From Lactobacillaceae bacterium (GTDB lineage Bacteria > Bacillota > Bacilli > Lactobacillales > Lactobacillaceae), in the NCBI GenBank assembly GCA_902834055.1, contig CADFHB010000012.1, forward strand, positions 1-21,922: DNA of 21,922 nucleotides, in the 5' to 3' direction. The notes beneath the pieces were generated by a model. The model did not search any database and was not told where the DNA came from. It worked only from the letters and a program-made list of their open reading frames with translations. Below are positions 7,064-17,455 of the stretch, one piece after another; the stretch's first letter is position 1, and the number at the start of each line of letters is the position of its first letter. A program made the translations under genes and the position numbers.

Positions 7064-7963
7064 ATGCGAAAAAATTATTTAAGTATCGATGTTGGCGGGA
7101 CCGACATCAAATACGGAATACTTGACCGGGCCGGAAACCTGATAACCCATGATAAACTCGAAACTCCTCAAGATGGGGTAGGACCTTTCCTGGAAACCAT
7201 TGATCAGATTATTAGAAGATACGTTGATCAAATCCGCGGTGTTGCATTTAGCATCCCCGGAACGGTTATTCCTGCTACTGGTGAAGTCAAAGTTGGGGGT
7301 GCATTACCTTACCTTGATGGCCTAAATTTGGTTGACCATGTTCACCAAGAGATAGATGACCAGCTCATTGTTGCTGTGGAAAATGATGGGAAGGCCGCAG
7401 CTTTGGCCGAACTATGGCTAGGTAACCTCCATAATATTAAGAATGGTGCAGCAATTGTTCTCGGTACCGGCGTTGGTGGGGGAATCATCATCGACGGTCA
7501 CTTATACCGGGGGATGCACTACCAGGCGGGTGAGCTGAGTTTTATTCCCTTCAAAAATGGCAAGGATAAGTACGGGGTTGAGGGCTCAGCTGTCCGAATG
7601 ATCAATAAAATCGCTAAGCACTACAATTTCAATAACATTAATGACGGGCCTGCTGTTTTTGAACAGATTAACTGCCGCGACCACTATGCCTACAAGATAT
7701 TTAAAAAGTATTGCTGGCGGATTGCCAATATGATTTTAAGCATTCAAGCCGTTGTTGACCTTGATCGTTACGTGATTGGTGGGGGGATCAGTGCCCAGCC
7801 AATTGTCGCTGATACGATCCGTACGGAGTACGAAAAGCTGGTTGAACAGGTGGACCTAGCAGGTATCCGGCGCCCCACAATCATGAAGGCCTATTTTGAA
7901 AATGACGCGAACCTGTATGGTGGAGTATACAACCTCTTGCTAGAGGTTAATAATGAGATATAA
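7064..7963 (+). CDS. ROK family sugar kinase (candidate beta-glucoside or glucose kinase)
   Basis: This 299-residue protein has ROK kinase motifs: phosphate-binding DVGGTDIK at 9-16, the catalytic region VENDGKAAA with Asp108, and the adenosine loop GTGVGGG at 134-140. There is no DNA-binding domain. The ROK zinc motif is missing: GEL is followed by SFIPF where GE-x-GH and a Cys cluster are usual. I chose the ATG at 7064 because GGAG lies six bases before it; an ATG at 7052 has no ribosome binding site. It is separated by 13 bases from two GH1 genes that look like 6-phospho-beta-glucosidases. In that setting a kinase acting on imported beta-glucosides, as known for BglK, fits better than a housekeeping glucokinase. 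Substrate choice cannot be decided from sequence. Phosphorylation of free glucose released by the neighbouring hydrolases is the main alternative. Confidence 0.82.
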   Translation: MRKNYLSIDVGGTDIKYGILDRAGNLITHDKLETPQDGVGPFLETIDQIIRRYVDQIRGVAFSIPGTVIPATGEVKVGGALPYLDGLNLVDHVHQEIDDQLIVAVENDGKAAALAELWLGNLHNIKNGAAIVLGTGVGGGIIIDGHLYRGMHYQAGELSFIPFKNGKDKYGVEGSAVRMINKIAKHYNFNNINDGPAVFEQINCRDHYAYKIFKKYCWRIANMILSIQAVVDLDRYVIGGGISAQPIVADTIRTEYEKLVEQVDLAGIRRPTIMKAYFENDANLYGGVYNLLLEVNNEI

Positions 7964-7976
7964 AGGAGGGAGCTAA

Positions 7977-10929
<2,953 letters not shown>

Positions 10930-10947
10930 TAAAGGATAAGAAAAGAT

Positions 10948-10994
10948 AAATCGACCGCTAGTATTCGGCAAGCCCGGGTACTAGCGGTCGATTT
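10948..10994 (+). terminator. Terminator of the kinase-GH1 operon
   Basis: A 16-bp perfect stem, AAATCGACCGCTAGTA (10948-10963) with its complement at 10979-10994, encloses a 15-base loop. It is followed by GTGTATATAATT, so the T-run is short but the stem is very stable. It is placed 18 bases after the stop of copy 2. Confidence 0.75.
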
Positions 10995-11024
10995 GTGTAT
11001 ATAATTCCTGGAAGGGATAGGTAT

Positions 11025-11061
11025 AAAAAAGCACCGCCATTCATAAGAATGCAGGTGCTTT
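11025..11061 (-). terminator. Terminator of the MFS sugar porter gene
   Basis: Read on the minus strand, AAAGCACC and CATTC pair with GAATG and GGTGCTTT, followed by a run of T residues (plus AAAAAA at 11025-11030). It lies about 20 bases past the porter stop codon. Confidence 0.85.
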
Positions 11062-11080
11062 ACTTATTATCGAATTGAAT

Positions 11081-12448
11081 TTAGTTATTAGCCTTTTGCC
11101 GCTTAGCAGCTTGGTCACGCAGCCATTGTTCGATACTTTCCAGGGACTTACCTTGGGTTTCGAAGACCTTGGAGTGGACGAACCAGATGGCCAACAGGCA
11201 GAAGACACCGTAACCGATGAACAGGGTCCCCTTACCAAAGGCACTTAATAGTGGTGGGAAGGTTAGGGAAACGATCATGTTAGCAGTCCAGTTAACACCG
11301 GCGGAGAAGGAATTACCTAAACCACGGATGTTCAGTGGGAACATTTCACCAATCATTGTCCACATGATTGGGCCCCAAGTACCAGAGAATGATGCGATGT
11401 AAACAACCATTGAAAGAACGGCAACGTCAGCAGCAAACTTGGACTCGGAGGAGTGCATCAGTCCCCAGCACATGATGAACAGGGTGATGGCCATTAACCA
11501 ACCACCGACGATTAGCATCTTACGACGGCTGACCCGGTTCATTAACCAGATACCGATAACCGTAACGATAACGTTGAAGATCCCAATCCAGATGTGAGAG
11601 AGGAGAGCAAAGTGAACACCAAAACCAGCGTCAGTGAAGATAGTTGGCGCGTAGTAAAGCACGGTGTTACAACCCATGACTTGTTGGAAGATTGCCAGAC
11701 CAACGGCAGCGACAAGTGCTGGGTGAACGATTGGGCCGAATAATTCGTTCCAACCACCAGACTTAATAGCAGCCTGCTTTTTAATGTCTTCGATATCACC
11801 ATTAACAACTTGTTCGTCATTGCTGTTCATGGCCATCAGGACTTCACGAGCAACGCTTTCCTTATCGTTACGAACCAGGTAACGTGGTGATTCTGGCAGG
11901 ATAATAGCACCGCAGAACAGGATAGCAGCTGGAATGGCGGCAAAACCGAGCATCCAACGCCAACCAGTGTAGAGACCTTGCAGCCAGAAGTTAAGCAGGT
12001 AAGCTAGCAGCAAACCTGTCATAACCATCAGCTGGAAAAGTCCAGACATCATCCCACGCTTAGCAACAGGTGCTAATTCGGCAAGGTAGGTTGGGATCAA
12101 GGCAGAGGCAGCACCAACGGCTAACCCTAAGATGATCCGGGTGATGATCAATGTCCAGAATTCCGGAGCTAATCCAGAACCGAGGGCCCCGATGAAGAAT
12201 AGGATTGAAGTGAACATCAATAGCTTCCGCCGACCGTAGCGGTCAGAGAAAGGTCCAATTGTGATGGCACCGAGGATGGCACCAAGCAAGACGGCGGATA
12301 CGACACAACCCTGTTGCCAGGAATTCAATGATAATTGCTTTTCGATAAAGAGGATGGCACCAGAAATTGAACCGGTATCGTAACCAAATAAGAGACCACC
12401 AAGGGCGGCGAAGAAGTATATCCACCCGGCAGAAAGTTTATGTTTCAT
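11081..12448 (-). CDS. xylT: MFS sugar porter, D-xylose:H+ symporter type
   Basis: This 455-residue protein with 12 predicted membrane spans belongs to the sugar porter family. Motifs in order are GGLLFGYDTGSISGA in span 1 with the proton-linked Asp, DRYGRR in loop 2-3, PESPRYL before the central loop, FQQVMGCNTVLYYAP in span 7, and NRVSRRK in loop 8-9. The C-terminal PETKG signature is altered to FETQGKSLE. It would carry a free monosaccharide, most likely xylose, across the membrane with protons. The start at 12448 is chosen because AAGGAG lies nine bases upstream; a start 16 codons earlier runs through the regulatory region. It diverges from an AraC regulator, and a XylR-like half-site lies in its leader. 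Arabinose or glucose remain possible substrates because family members differ little in motif. The island context favours xylose. Confidence 0.85.
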   Translation of the reverse strand: MKHKLSAGWIYFFAALGGLLFGYDTGSISGAILFIEKQLSLNSWQQGCVVSAVLLGAILGAITIGPFSDRYGRRKLLMFTSILFFIGALGSGLAPEFWTLIITRIILGLAVGAASALIPTYLAELAPVAKRGMMSGLFQLMVMTGLLLAYLLNFWLQGLYTGWRWMLGFAAIPAAILFCGAIILPESPRYLVRNDKESVAREVLMAMNSNDEQVVNGDIEDIKKQAAIKSGGWNELFGPIVHPALVAAVGLAIFQQVMGCNTVLYYAPTIFTDAGFGVHFALLSHIWIGIFNVIVTVIGIWLMNRVSRRKMLIVGGWLMAITLFIMCWGLMHSSESKFAADVAVLSMVVYIASFSGTWGPIMWTMIGEMFPLNIRGLGNSFSAGVNWTANMIVSLTFPPLLSAFGKGTLFIGYGVFCLLAIWFVHSKVFETQGKSLESIEQWLRDQAAKRQKANN

Positions 12449-12494
12449 AATTTTGATCTCCTTATATATCAAAACCAAATTAATAGACAGAAAC

Positions 12495-12509
12495 AAGTTA
12501 GTTGTTTAT
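12495..12509 (-). promoter_or_regulatory. XylR-like half-site upstream of the sugar porter
   Basis: AAGTTAGTTGTTTAT (plus strand) is identical over 15 bases to the left part of the xylA operator at 18782-18796. The second arm is not preserved here. It lies between the porter gene and its likely promoter, where a repressor could act. Confidence 0.55.
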
Positions 12510-12515
12510 GTGTAT

Positions 12516-12534
12516 GTTGGTTGCGATAACCAAC
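12516..12534. promoter_or_regulatory. Perfect 19-bp inverted repeat in the porter/AraC intergenic region
   Basis: The arms GTTGGTT (12516-12522) and AACCAAC (12528-12534) surround GCGAT. It has no T-run and is not an obvious terminator. Its odd-length centre and position between divergent genes suggest a protein-binding site, perhaps for the neighbouring AraC-type protein or another regulator. It is not a good cre match. Confidence 0.45.
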
Positions 12535-12567
12535 CAACATCATAACAATAACATAATACCCTTAAAA

Positions 12568-12581
12568 AGAAAACCCTTTCA
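12568..12581 (-). promoter_or_regulatory. cre-like site upstream of the sugar porter
   Basis: The minus strand reads TGAAAGGGTTTTCT, agreeing with TGWNANCGNTNWCA at 12 of 14 positions; the C of the central CG and the last A differ. It lies about 120 bases upstream of the porter start, in a region without a clear consensus promoter. Confidence 0.45.
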
Positions 12582-12741
12582 TGATATATTAATAAACAAA
12601 TCACAATCATAAAAAGGTAAATATATAATTGCGTTTCAGTCACAAAATGACAAATTAAGGTTACGAATAGAACTAACGAACGGGTAATTTAAATTGGATA
12701 ATAGGAATGTAAGAGCTTTCAAGAAAATAGAGGTGACAGCG

Positions 12742-13653
12742 ATGCAGAAATTTGTTTCGATTCCCACAATCGAGTCTGGCCTGTATATGTTTGGCGGTCA
12801 TATGCATACTGTCAATGGTTCCTGGTCGTTTTTTGAGCAACGCCACCAGGTCTTTGAGCTGATGGTCGTGACTGATGGACACCAGATTACCGAGTTTCGT
12901 GACCAGGCCGCTGTTAATATGGGGCCGGGGGACGCCCTGATCATTTCTCCGGGGACTTACCATACCAACCGCAACGCCAGTGCCACGGCCAAGATGACGT
13001 ACATGTGCCTGCACTTTGACTTTGAAGATACACAGATTCGTTCCCGGATGATTGGCCTGATTGCAAATAAACTCTTTAAGGTGGAGACCCCGTTTGCCCA
13101 GTTGTCGAATACTACTCTTAATAAGATTGTCGACCTTAGTCGGGATCGTGAGCACCAGAATGAATTCGACACCCAGGTTAACATTGAAATTGTTCTTCTT
13201 AAGTACCTCCGTGATTTAAATCAGCTGATGGGGGATGTCGATTACCGCCATGACATGCCTTATAGTAATAAGGAAGCCAAGATTGGTCGGGATATCGTGA
13301 TGGCAATCGAGAACCGGGTCAACAATGATGACCGCAGCCCATCCTTTAATTTCAGCGACATCTGTAAGGAACTCGCCATTAGTAGTGGTTATGGCCACCG
13401 GGTGTTTAAAAAGGTGTACGGAATCACCCCGCTGCACTTCATTGACCGGGAGAAATACAAGAAGGCCCAGCGACTTTTGGAGTATTCAGGGAATTCGATT
13501 GAGGAGATTGCTTACATGGTGGGGGCCGCCAATATCTCCATCTTTAGTAAGCAGTTCAAGAAGTGGTCGGGCTATTCACCAAGCGAGTACCGGAAGCAGG
13601 TTAGTCATAAGCGCTCGGTCCGTTCCAAGAACAATGTCGGCTACTTCGAATAG
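12742..13653 (+). CDS. AraC family transcriptional regulator
   Basis: This 303-residue regulator has an N-terminal cupin-like sensing domain at about residues 10-110 (MGPGDALIISPGTYH, YMCLHFDF) and a C-terminal AraC double helix-turn-helix at about 180-290. The first helix pair is around DICKELAISSGYGHRVFKK, and the second is SIEEIAYMVGAANISIFSKQFKK with the family ending GYSPSEYRK. The ATG at 12742 follows AGAGGTG at a good distance; an earlier in-frame ATG at 12694 lacks one. It diverges from the MFS porter and precedes the second GPH transporter and the GH120 gene in the same direction, so one or both may be its targets. The ligand cannot be told from sequence. The protein could be an activator of oligosaccharide uptake acting together with XylR. 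Confidence 0.9.
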   Translation: MQKFVSIPTIESGLYMFGGHMHTVNGSWSFFEQRHQVFELMVVTDGHQITEFRDQAAVNMGPGDALIISPGTYHTNRNASATAKMTYMCLHFDFEDTQIRSRMIGLIANKLFKVETPFAQLSNTTLNKIVDLSRDREHQNEFDTQVNIEIVLLKYLRDLNQLMGDVDYRHDMPYSNKEAKIGRDIVMAIENRVNNDDRSPSFNFSDICKELAISSGYGHRVFKKVYGITPLHFIDREKYKKAQRLLEYSGNSIEEIAYMVGAANISIFSKQFKKWSGYSPSEYRKQVSHKRSVRSKNNVGYFE

Positions 13654-13677
13654 AATTTAACAAGAATCAGCCCACAT

Positions 13678-13725
13678 AATAGATCATAATTTGACAAATT
13701 TCTGTCAGGTTATGGTCTATTTTTA
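13678..13725. terminator. Terminator after the AraC gene
   Basis: A long interrupted stem pairs AATAGA, CATAA and TGACA (13678-13696) with TGTCA, TTATG and TCTATT (13703-13721), followed by TTTTA. The T-rich right side and A-rich left side allow action in both directions. A TTGACA here is part of the stem. Confidence 0.75.
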
Positions 13726-13730
13726 TATTG

Positions 13731-13744
13731 TGAAACCGCATACA
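13731..13744. promoter_or_regulatory. cre site (CcpA) at the GPH-GH120 operon promoter
   Basis: TGAAACCGCATACA agrees with TGWNANCGNTNWCA at 13 of 14 positions. It overlaps the likely -10 (TACAAT, 13741-13746), so CcpA would block the promoter. Confidence 0.7.
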
Positions 13745-13746
13745 AT
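13741..13746 (+). promoter_or_regulatory. Likely -10 of the GPH-GH120 operon
   Basis: TACAAT matches the -10 consensus at five of six positions. The sequence 17 bases upstream (TATTTT) is a poor -35, so an activator, such as the AraC-type protein encoded just upstream, may be needed. The predicted leader is about 100 bases. Confidence 0.45.
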
Positions 13747-13760
13747 AAAAAGCGTTGATG

Positions 13761-13791
13761 AAGTAGTTACTTCGTTCACACAACTAACTTA
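13761..13791 (+). promoter_or_regulatory. XylR-like operator in the GPH-GH120 operon leader
   Basis: ACAACTAACTTA (13780-13791) is the exact reverse complement of 12 bases of the xylA operator (18781-18792). An imperfect partner arm AAGTAGTT is at 13761-13768. The spacing is wider than at xylA. It lies downstream of the -10, a repressing position. Confidence 0.55.
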
Positions 13792-13849
13792 CTTTTATGC
13801 TCTGTATTTATTATTTGTATTGTTTATTTTTAAGTAAGGGATGATTTTA

Positions 13850-15316
13850 ATGGAAAAAGCACCTGCTGGAAAAGTAGATGAGTTCGCGAAATTATCATGG
13901 CGTGAACGTATTTGTTACGGTGCCGGGGACTTAGCACAAAACTTAATCTTCGGAACCATCGGATCGATGTTACTATTCTATTTGACAACGGTTTTTGGTA
14001 TTTCTGCCGCTGCCGGGGCAACCATCTTCTTGATTGTCCGTTGGGTCAACGTTTTCTGGGACCCATGGGTAGGGACCGTTGTTGATAAGAGTCACTTCAA
14101 GCATGGTGGAAAGTACCGGCCATTTTTGATTTACTTTGGTATTCCACTGACAATCTGCTGTGCCTTAGTGTTCTTGCCAATTCAAGCTGTCCGGGGCAAC
14201 GTTATTTACGCTTTCGTATCATACCTGGCAACGGCCTTGATTTACTCATTCGTTAACATTCCATACGGTTCTTTGAACGCATCATTGACCCGTGATAACG
14301 ATGAAGTTTCTACTCTGACGACTGTCCGGATGACCGAAGCCAACATTGGTAACCTGCTGGTTTACACGTTCTTACCACTGTTCGTTCAATTGGCATCACC
14401 AGACAAGCAGTTGAAGGGGATCGGTCTGTTTGGCATCAAACTGAACTTAGGTAACTACGCTTCGCCACACGCTGCTGGTGCTTACTTCAAGGTCATGATT
14501 ATCTACATGATCATTGGTTTCATTATGTTGCTCTGCACTTACTTCGGTGTTAAGGAACGGGTTCTGCCAACCGCCAAGGAAACCGCTTCTGTTAAGTTCT
14601 CTGACCTTTGGAACGAATTAATTGACAATAAGCCACTGCAAATCCTAGGCTGGTTCTTCCTGATTGGCTTTACCTTCATGTTCTTTGGAAACACCGTATG
14701 GCCGTTCTTCGTTCAATACAACATTGGTCACTCCGAATGGATGGCTTCAATTAACCTGATTGGTTCCATTCCAGGAATCTTCTTGGTATTCTTATGGCCA
14801 ATCATCCGGAAGAAGATTGGTAAGAAGGGCTTCTTCTACCTCTTCTTAATTCTCTTCATCATCGGTCAACTGATTTTGTGGGTATGGTCATTCCCTGCCT
14901 TCAAGAACAGCATTGCCCTTGGTTATATCGGTCGTTTCATCATGCAATGGGGGATTACTGCTGCCACTGGTTACATGTGGTCCCTGGTTCCAGAAGTTAT
15001 TTCCTACGGTGAATGGCACTCCAAGAAGCGGGTTGCCGGGATCATCAACTCCATCATGGGTCTGTTCTTCAAGATTGGGCTGGCCCTTGGGGGAATCATT
15101 CCGGGTTACATTAACGCCTTCTGCCACTTCAATGGTAATAACGCCACCCAACCAAAGTCTGCTTTGACTGGTATTTCGGTTTCCATGATTTGGATTCCAA
15201 TTATCCTGGCCATTGTCGCAATGTGGATCATGAGCAAGTACCCACTGAGTGACCCAGAAGTTGACAAGATTAACCACGAAATTGAAGACAAGCGGAAGCA
15301 ACAAGAAGATAAGTAG
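13850..15316 (+). CDS. GPH-family sugar:cation symporter (candidate xylobiose/xyloside transporter)
   Basis: This 488-residue transporter has 12 predicted spans and GPH family features: the N-terminal RICYGAGDLAQNL, the loop WDPWVGTVVDKS, and EVISYGEWHSKKRVAGI before span 11. It lacks the C-terminal IIA domain found in LacS-type members. The start at 13850 is chosen because AAGTAAGGG ends nine bases upstream; the ATG at 13841 touches that sequence and is not plausible. It lies 32 bases before the GH120 beta-xylosidase on the same strand, so the pair probably imports a beta-xyloside such as xylobiose or a short xylo-oligosaccharide for cytoplasmic cleavage. It is intact, unlike the GPH gene at 5585, and might partly replace it. 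The exact sugar is inferred from context only. Confidence 0.88.
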   Translation: MEKAPAGKVDEFAKLSWRERICYGAGDLAQNLIFGTIGSMLLFYLTTVFGISAAAGATIFLIVRWVNVFWDPWVGTVVDKSHFKHGGKYRPFLIYFGIPLTICCALVFLPIQAVRGNVIYAFVSYLATALIYSFVNIPYGSLNASLTRDNDEVSTLTTVRMTEANIGNLLVYTFLPLFVQLASPDKQLKGIGLFGIKLNLGNYASPHAAGAYFKVMIIYMIIGFIMLLCTYFGVKERVLPTAKETASVKFSDLWNELIDNKPLQILGWFFLIGFTFMFFGNTVWPFFVQYNIGHSEWMASINLIGSIPGIFLVFLWPIIRKKIGKKGFFYLFLILFIIGQLILWVWSFPAFKNSIALGYIGRFIMQWGITAATGYMWSLVPEVISYGEWHSKKRVAGIINSIMGLFFKIGLALGGIIPGYINAFCHFNGNNATQPKSALTGISVSMIWIPIILAIVAMWIMSKYPLSDPEVDKINHEIEDKRKQQEDK

Positions 15317-15348
15317 TTTTTGATGATAATATAGGAAGGAAGATTTCC

Positions 15349-17391
15349 ATGAATATTTACGTTGACATCAACGTGCCGTTTTCGGGGGAAGGTTCAAAAG
15401 ACTATCCTTTCCGTTCAATTCAAGCCGCTGCCGACATTGCCCAGCCGGGGGACACAGTCTTAGTTGCTCCCGGGACTTACCGGGAAAATGTTGACCCTAA
15501 GCATGCCGGAACTAAGGATGCCCGGATTACTTACAAGTCAACTGTTCCATTGGGTGCCGTTATTACTGGTGCCGAAAAGGTGGATAACTGGGAAAACGTT
15601 GCCGACGACGTTTGGAAGGTTGCTGTTCCTAACAGCATATTTGGGGACTATAATCCTTACACTACCCGGGTTGCTGGGGACTGGTTCGATGCGCGGATCG
15701 TTGCCCACACCGGTGAAGTTTACCTGAATGATGTGGCTTTATACGAAGTTAATAGCTTGGATGAGGTTAAGAAACCGGTCAAGAACGAAAAGTCATGGTA
15801 CCCAGAGCGGACCCTGTACACCTGGTATGCTGAACAGGACGAAGAAGCCGATACGACCGTCATCTATGCCAATTTCCAGGGTAAGGACCCTAACAAGGAA
15901 AACGTTGAAATCAACGTCCGGGAAAACTGCTTCTATCCCCAACAAGAGGGAATCGGCTACATTACCTTAGCTGGCTTTGGGGTAACGAAAGCAGCTACCC
16001 AGTGGGCACCGCCGACAGCTTACCAGGAAGGGATGATCGGTCCCCACTGGTCCAAGGGCTGGATCATTGAAGACTGTGATGTTTCCCACTCCAAGTGTTC
16101 AGGAATTTCTTTAGGGAAGTACTTACAACCAAATAACAATAATAAGTGGTCTAAGTGGAAGTACAAGGATGGTACCCAAACTGAACGGGACGCCATTTGC
16201 CAAGCTTCCTACGAAGGCTGGGACAAGGAGCACGTGGGTTCCCACATCATCCGGCGTAACCACATTCACGACTGTGGTCAAACCGGGATTGTTGGGCACT
16301 TGGGTGGTGTCTTCTCCACAATTGAAGATAACGATATCCATGACATTAACGTCCGGCAAAACCTGGCGGGGGCCGAAATCGGTGGAATCAAGATGCACGC
16401 TGCCATTGACGTTACCTACCGGCACAACCACATCCACCACTGTACACGGGGGCTATGGCTAGACTGGCAAGCACAGGGGACCCGGGTTACCCAGAATATC
16501 TTTGACCACAACAGCCTGCCAAATGACTTCAAGACCACTAAGGATAACCTCAGTGACCTGTTGAGCGGACTGGGTGAAGATATCTGGATTGAAGTATCCT
16601 TTGGCCCAACGCTGATTGATAACAACCTCTTCTTATCCGACCGTTCGATTCGTTTTGCTGCCCAAGGGGTTGCTTTTGTCCACAACCTGATTGCTGGTAG
16701 CTTTACCGCTACTGGTCGGGGGACCGACAACAACTCAGTCAACCTGCCATCGAACCGGTTCACTCCATACCATGAAATTCACGGTACGAAGGTAATGGGC
16801 TTCATGACGATTCAACACGGGGATAACAAGTTCTACAACAATATCTTTGTTCAACAACACCTGCGTCCTGAAATGCAGAAGATTGCTGACGCAATGAAGG
16901 ACAAGCCAGATGACTGGGACGACTACAACTTTGAAGTCGGGACCAAGCCATTCACCGACTACCCAACCTTCGAAGAATGGGACAAGCAGTTTGATGGTTA
17001 CTGTGGTATTTACGCACCAAACAGTGACCACTACTACAACCACCTGCCAGTTTGGGCTGCCGGCAATGTTTACCTGAATGGTGCCCAAGCTACGGCGAAG
17101 GAAAAGGACCCTTACGTTGACAGTAAGGACCAGGTTGAATTGGCCCTTGAAAAACGGGAGGACGGCCTGTACCTGAAGACCAACCTTTACGACTTTGTTC
17201 CTGAAAAGACCGACAGCGTAATCTCCACCAAGAAGATTGCGATGGCCTTTGAACCGGAAGAAAAGTACGAAAACCCAGATGGCACGCCAATTACCTTTAA
17301 CCACGACTTCTTCGGTAACCACCGCGATGGTGTCAAGGTAACCGCGGGACCATTTGCAAGTGAAAAGGGAGTTAACAATAAGCTATTCTAA
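15349..17391 (+). CDS. GH120 beta-xylosidase (right-handed beta-helix)
   Basis: This 680-residue protein resembles GH120 enzymes such as XylC of Thermoanaerobacterium saccharolyticum. The N-terminus (VDINVPFSGEGSKDYPFRSI) opens a parallel beta-helix, and HIIRRNHIHDCGQTGIVGHLGGVF is a typical helix rung. The expected nucleophile is Asp372 in LWLDWQAQGT and the acid/base is Glu415 in WIEVSFGP, placed by family knowledge. Between them lies a segment of about 20 residues (391-410) that I do not recall in XylC, where the two residues are only 23 apart. No signal peptide is seen, so it should act inside the cell on xylobiose and short beta-xylosides taken up by the GPH transporter encoded 32 bases upstream. 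The ribosome binding site AGGAAGGAAG supports the ATG. A pectate-lyase-like fold could mislead a search, but the GH120 motifs are specific. Confidence 0.9.
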   Translation: MNIYVDINVPFSGEGSKDYPFRSIQAAADIAQPGDTVLVAPGTYRENVDPKHAGTKDARITYKSTVPLGAVITGAEKVDNWENVADDVWKVAVPNSIFGDYNPYTTRVAGDWFDARIVAHTGEVYLNDVALYEVNSLDEVKKPVKNEKSWYPERTLYTWYAEQDEEADTTVIYANFQGKDPNKENVEINVRENCFYPQQEGIGYITLAGFGVTKAATQWAPPTAYQEGMIGPHWSKGWIIEDCDVSHSKCSGISLGKYLQPNNNNKWSKWKYKDGTQTERDAICQASYEGWDKEHVGSHIIRRNHIHDCGQTGIVGHLGGVFSTIEDNDIHDINVRQNLAGAEIGGIKMHAAIDVTYRHNHIHHCTRGLWLDWQAQGTRVTQNIFDHNSLPNDFKTTKDNLSDLLSGLGEDIWIEVSFGPTLIDNNLFLSDRSIRFAAQGVAFVHNLIAGSFTATGRGTDNNSVNLPSNRFTPYHEIHGTKVMGFMTIQHGDNKFYNNIFVQQHLRPEMQKIADAMKDKPDDWDDYNFEVGTKPFTDYPTFEEWDKQFDGYCGIYAPNSDHYYNHLPVWAAGNVYLNGAQATAKEKDPYVDSKDQVELALEKREDGLYLKTNLYDFVPEKTDSVISTKKIAMAFEPEEKYENPDGTPITFNHDFFGNHRDGVKVTAGPFASEKGVNNKLF

Positions 17392-17403
17392 TTTATGAAT
17401 AGG

Positions 17404-17441
17404 AAAAGCCACCGAGCGTGAAAACGCCCAGTGGCTTTTTT
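17404..17441. terminator. Bidirectional terminator between GH120 and the third ROK gene
   Basis: AAAAGCCAC (17404-17412) pairs with GTGGCTTTT, with an inner GCG/CGC pairing, and TTTTTT follows on the plus side. On the minus side the A-run at 17404-17407 becomes a short T-run. It lies between convergent genes. Confidence 0.85.
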
Positions 17442-17455
17442 CGTGATTTAAATGT

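Noticed and set aside
12449..12496. N-terminal extension of the MFS porter (16 residues)
   Set aside because: AAGGAG in good position supports the ATG at 12448, and the extension covers the XylR-like half-site.
13691..13696. Perfect TTGACA as a -35 for the second GPH gene
   Set aside because: It lies inside the stem of the AraC terminator (13678-13721) and has no good -10 at 16-18 bases.
16735..17322. A 195-residue antisense frame inside the GH120 gene, and similar long antisense frames elsewhere
   Set aside because: These mirror the codon pattern of the real gene on the other strand, have low-complexity content and no start signals.
15349..17391. Pectate lyase or polygalacturonase, from the parallel beta-helix
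   Set aside because: The LWLDWQAQGT and WIEVSFGP motifs and overall likeness to XylC point to GH120; no pectin-type catalytic motif was seen and the neighbours are xylose genes.
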